From an uncultured Tessaracoccus sp. (GTDB lineage: Bacteria > Actinomycetota > Actinomycetes > Propionibacteriales > Propionibacteriaceae): 64,000 nt of DNA. The notes beneath the pieces were generated by a model. It saw only the letters and a list, made by a program, of their open reading frames with translations, made no database searches and was not told where the DNA came from. Shown in pieces: positions 61,589 to 64,000 of the stretch. Made by a program: the position numbers and the translations under genes. The first letter of the stretch is position 1. The number at the start of each line of letters is the position of its first letter. The stretch spans positions 15,153-79,152 of the forward strand of contig NZ_CAMYPD010000006.1 of assembly GCF_947286155.1 (NCBI RefSeq), read 5' to 3'.

Positions 61589-62950
61589 TCAGTGTGCTGT
61601 CGCGCTGGCGCGTGATTCACGCACGACAGTGACGTGAATGAGGCCTGGATATGTGAGCGCCTCTTCGATCTCTTGCGCAATGTCATGCGCCAGCACCTGG
61701 GCTGCGGCATCGTCGACCTCTTCGGGGTGGACGAGCACCCGCACCTCGTGACCAGACTGCATCGCGAATGCCTTGGCGACGCCGGGCTTCACGGTAGCGA
61801 TGCGCTCGAGCGCATGCATGCGCTCAAGGTAGGCCTCGAGCGACTCTCGCCGGGCGCCAGGCCGCGACCCGGAAATGGCGTCAGCAGCTTGGGTGAGGAG
61901 CGCTTCGACCGTGCGAGGTTCTACTTCTCCATGGTGGGCTTCGACGGCATGCACGATGTCGTCGCCCTCCCCATGGGTTCTCAGCAGCTCGGCCCCGATC
62001 AGGGCATGCGATCCTTCTCGTTCATGCGTGAGGGCCTTGCCGATGTCGTGCAGGAACGCGGTGCGCTTGCAGCGCGCAATGTCGAGCCCCAATTCCGACG
62101 CCATCGTGCCAGCGAGGTGCGCGCATTCCACCAGGTGATCGAGGACGTTCTGGCCGTAACTCGTGCGGAAAGCGAGCGTGCCAAGGTATGGCAGCAACTC
62201 GGGGTCGAGGTCAGCGATGCCCACCTCAGCCAACGCGCGCTCAGCCATGTCTCGCATACGCTGCTCCATGCTGCGCTTCGCTTTGGACACCGCGTGCTCC
62301 ACCCGCGCCGGATGGATAGTGCCGTCTTCAATCAGCGACGCCAGCGCCAGGCGCGCGGTTTCACGTCGGACGGGATCGAAGCAGCTGATGGTGACAGACT
62401 GACCTTCGTCGATGAGCAGGTTGGCACCAGTAGCTTGCTCAAACGCCCGAATGTTGCGGCCTTCCTTGCCGATGATGCGCCCCTTCATATCTTCGGAAGG
62501 AAGCCTGATCGACGTGACCACCGTTTCTGCGGTCTGTTCGACGGCAACGCGCTGAATTGCGCCGACGACGACCATGCGCGCCTTCTGCTCAGCTTCTCGC
62601 CTAGCCTGCTGTTCGATCACTCGCGCCTCGCGCAGTGCCGTGAGCTTCGCACGCTGCAGAACGTCGTCGATGATCTCTTGCTTCGCCTCTTGACAGGTGA
62701 GGCCAGCAATGCGCTCCCGTTCTGCTCGAAGCTGGGCTCGCTCGTCGTCGAGTGCTTGGCGCGCCGCCGAACGTTCGTCGGTCCACCGCGTTCGCTCAGC
62801 CTCAAGCTGGAGTCGCGCTTCGGCGAGCTCCTCGCCTCGGCGATCAGGTTCTGGCTGGGACTGGGATTGGATGGATCGATTCTGCCGAACGAGGACGACC
62901 ACCACAGCTATGAGCGCCGCCACCGCGACGATCCACGGCAGCCAATCCAT
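61589..62950 (-). CDS. rny: ribonuclease Y
   Basis: This 453-residue membrane-anchored endoribonuclease has an N-terminal helix at about 4-22, then a charged coiled coil to about 135 that includes RLQLEAERTRWTDERSAARQ, a KH domain with GRIIGKEGRNIRAFE, and an HD domain with HDIGKALTHE. It initiates mRNA decay. The length is short of the usual 510-520 because the coiled coil is reduced. RNase Y is best known from Firmicutes; it is not the usual decay enzyme of mycobacteria. It is 12 bases after recX. Confidence 0.9.
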   Translation of the reverse strand: MDWLPWIVAVAALIAVVVVLVRQNRSIQSQSQPEPDRRGEELAEARLQLEAERTRWTDERSAARQALDDERAQLRAERERIAGLTCQEAKQEIIDDVLQRAKLTALREARVIEQQARREAEQKARMVVVGAIQRVAVEQTAETVVTSIRLPSEDMKGRIIGKEGRNIRAFEQATGANLLIDEGQSVTISCFDPVRRETARLALASLIEDGTIHPARVEHAVSKAKRSMEQRMRDMAERALAEVGIADLDPELLPYLGTLAFRTSYGQNVLDHLVECAHLAGTMASELGLDIARCKRTAFLHDIGKALTHEREGSHALIGAELLRTHGEGDDIVHAVEAHHGEVEPRTVEALLTQAADAISGSRPGARRESLEAYLERMHALERIATVKPGVAKAFAMQSGHEVRVLVHPEEVDDAAAQVLAHDIAQEIEEALTYPGLIHVTVVRESRASATAH

Positions 62951-62962
62951 GCACGGTCCTCC

Positions 62963-63469
62963 TCACCATTCTTCGTCGTACAAATCTACCAGCGTCTCAT
63001 TCGTCACCTGCATCACAGCGCCCGGCCCGAAACCCCGTCGAGCGAGTGCTCCGGCCAAACGACGCTTGGCCACATGGGGTTCGAGCCCAGACAAGCTGCG
63101 CAACTTCCGCTGCGCAACCGCACGGGCTGCGTCAAGCTCGGCGTCATCGTCAATCTCGTCCAAAGCAGCCTGGGCATGCTCGTCGGGCACGCCCTTGTTC
63201 CGCAGCTCTTGACGAATGCGGCGCTTGCCATGGTGGGAGAACGACGAGCGGCTCGCCACCAGCATCGACGCGAACTGCGCGTCGTCAAGCAAGCCCACCT
63301 CGGTGAAGCGCCCGCACAGTTCGTCGATGAGTTCGTCTGGCACGTTGCGTTTGGCCAACGCTGTGCGCAGCTCGGCCTCAGAACGAGGCCGAATGCTCAG
63401 CAGGTCGAGGGCGATCTTGCGTGCGAACTCGATGTCAGAAATCGACTTCACCTGTTTCCGGATCGACAC
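62963..63469 (-). CDS. recX: regulatory protein RecX
   Basis: This 168-residue RecA modulator is made of three-helix repeats, with RSEAELRTALAKRNVPDELIDE, GLLDDAQFASM, KRRIRQELRNKGV and RRLAGALARRGFG. It inhibits or stabilises RecA filaments. The start is uncertain: GTG at 63469 (abutting GGAGG) or GTG at 63451. Both lie within the end of recA, so the two genes overlap and are coupled. Confidence 0.88.
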   Translation of the reverse strand: MSIRKQVKSISDIEFARKIALDLLSIRPRSEAELRTALAKRNVPDELIDELCGRFTEVGLLDDAQFASMLVASRSSFSHHGKRRIRQELRNKGVPDEHAQAALDEIDDDAELDAARAVAQRKLRSLSGLEPHVAKRRLAGALARRGFGPGAVMQVTNETLVDLYDEEW

Positions 63470-64000
63470 CCTCCGGCACGTCCTCGGAGCCATCGATGCC
63501 GAGGTGGAGGCGGATACGACGCTCCAGTTCTTCGGCCACGTCGGGGTGTTCCTTCAGGAAGTTACGGGCGTTTTCCTTGCCCTGGCCAAGCTGATCGGAT
63601 TCATAGGTGAACCAAGCGCCAGCCTTACGCACGATGCCCGCATCGACCCCCATATCAAGCAGAGAACCCTCACGGGAGATGCCTTGGCCATACATGATGT
63701 CGAATTCGGCCTGCTTGAACGGCGGAGCCACCTTGTTCTTAACCACCTTCACGCGGGTGCGGTTGCCCACCATCTCAGTGCCGTCTTTCAGCGTCTCAAT
63801 GCGGCGCACGTCGAGGCGCACCGACGAATAGAACTTGAGCGCCCGGCCACCTGTGGTGGTTTCAGGGTTGCCGAACATGACACCGATCTTTTCCCGCAAC
63901 TGGTTAATGAAGATAGCTGTGGTGTGGGCATTCTTGAGTGCGCCCGTCATCTTGCGCAGCGCCTGGCTCATGAGTCGGGCCTGAAGGCCAACGTGCGAAT
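63435..64000 (-). CDS. recA: RecA recombinase, C-terminal part (window edge)
   Basis: Only the last 188 or so residues are visible; the gene continues beyond the window. Present are SHVGLQARLMSQALRKMTG, the L2/G-containing NQLREKIGVMFGNPETTTGG with the DNA-binding loop, RALKFYSSVRLDVRR, and the acidic C-terminus ending TGEVDF. RecA forms filaments on single-stranded DNA, drives strand exchange and triggers LexA cleavage. The 3' end overlaps recX. The P-loop and start are outside, so the SOS box of recA cannot be examined. Confidence 0.96.
   Translation of the reverse strand, partial: SHVGLQARLMSQALRKMTGALKNAHTTAIFINQLREKIGVMFGNPETTTGGRALKFYSSVRLDVRRIETLKDGTEMVGNRTRVKVVKNKVAPPFKQAEFDIMYGQGISREGSLLDMGVDAGIVRKAGAWFTYESDQLGQGKENARNFLKEHPDVAEELERRIRLHLGIDGSEDVPEGVDPETGEVDF

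Overview
The window is high-GC DNA with dense gene packing, many GTG and TTG starts, and repeated 4-base GTGA/ATGA stop-start overlaps. Together with the gene set this points to an actinobacterium, most likely of the Propionibacteriaceae. Supporting content includes a PPA1309-family gene beside a UPF0182 protein and a Lon-like PDZ protein, UvrD2 with a C-terminal HRDC domain, a B12-dependent ribonucleotide reductase with NrdR, a fused PntA, and the order recA-recX-rny-miaB-miaA-dapF-hflX. No rRNA, CRISPR array, prophage or transposase was seen. The species cannot be named from the sequence alone.

Layout. 1-5.2 kb is the most accessory part. It holds a MacB-type export cassette (small secreted I36/crystallin-like protein, lipoprotein, membrane-fusion-like protein with a peptidoglycan-binding domain, ATPase, permease cut by the window edge), a toxin-antitoxin pair whose toxin has an in-frame stop, and an initiator tRNA-Met gene with its own promoter and terminator. 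5.3-8.9 kb carries a CE7-like esterase and a pair of M16 peptidases, of which only the first keeps the zinc motif. 8.9-18 kb is a conserved actinobacterial block: UPF0182, PPA1309, PDZ/Lon-like, zinc-dependent metalloprotease, a DUF5679 zinc ribbon, a reduced ThiF/TOMM-like protein and UvrD2. 18-25.7 kb is recC-recB-recD; recC carries an apparent one-base frameshift in a run of C. 25.7-31.5 kb has an aminotransferase, the principal sigma factor and a divergent SigB-like sigma factor with an ECF-type promoter, a TesB thioesterase and a lipoprotein.

31.5-38.7 kb has a tight minus-strand operon (YbjN-like, PPOX-like flavoprotein, universal stress protein, HrpA helicase) and a CorA transporter with a structured leader. 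38.7-44.2 kb has IlvD, a cupin, a DUF2871 membrane protein, and an ABC-F ATPase with a possible attenuator leader, coupled to a protein of unknown function. 44.2-49 kb is the nucleotide-supply and SOS block: nrdR-nrdJ, a small membrane protein, and lexA with several LexA-box-like sites. 49-64 kb has pntA-pntB, DinG, HflX, DapF, MiaA, a lone MT0933-like antitoxin, MiaB, a BNR-repeat glycosidase-like protein with an aldose epimerase, RNase Y, RecX and the C-terminal part of RecA.

Functional links. RecA, RecX, RecBCD, UvrD2, LexA, DinG and NrdR/NrdJ make the window unusually rich in recombination, repair and DNA-precursor supply. The two sigma factors, the universal stress protein and HflX add a stress-response theme. 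The best candidates for undescribed biology are the export cassette at 1-4054, the ABC-F gene with its leader and coupled partner at 41797-44150, and the RNA leader of corA.
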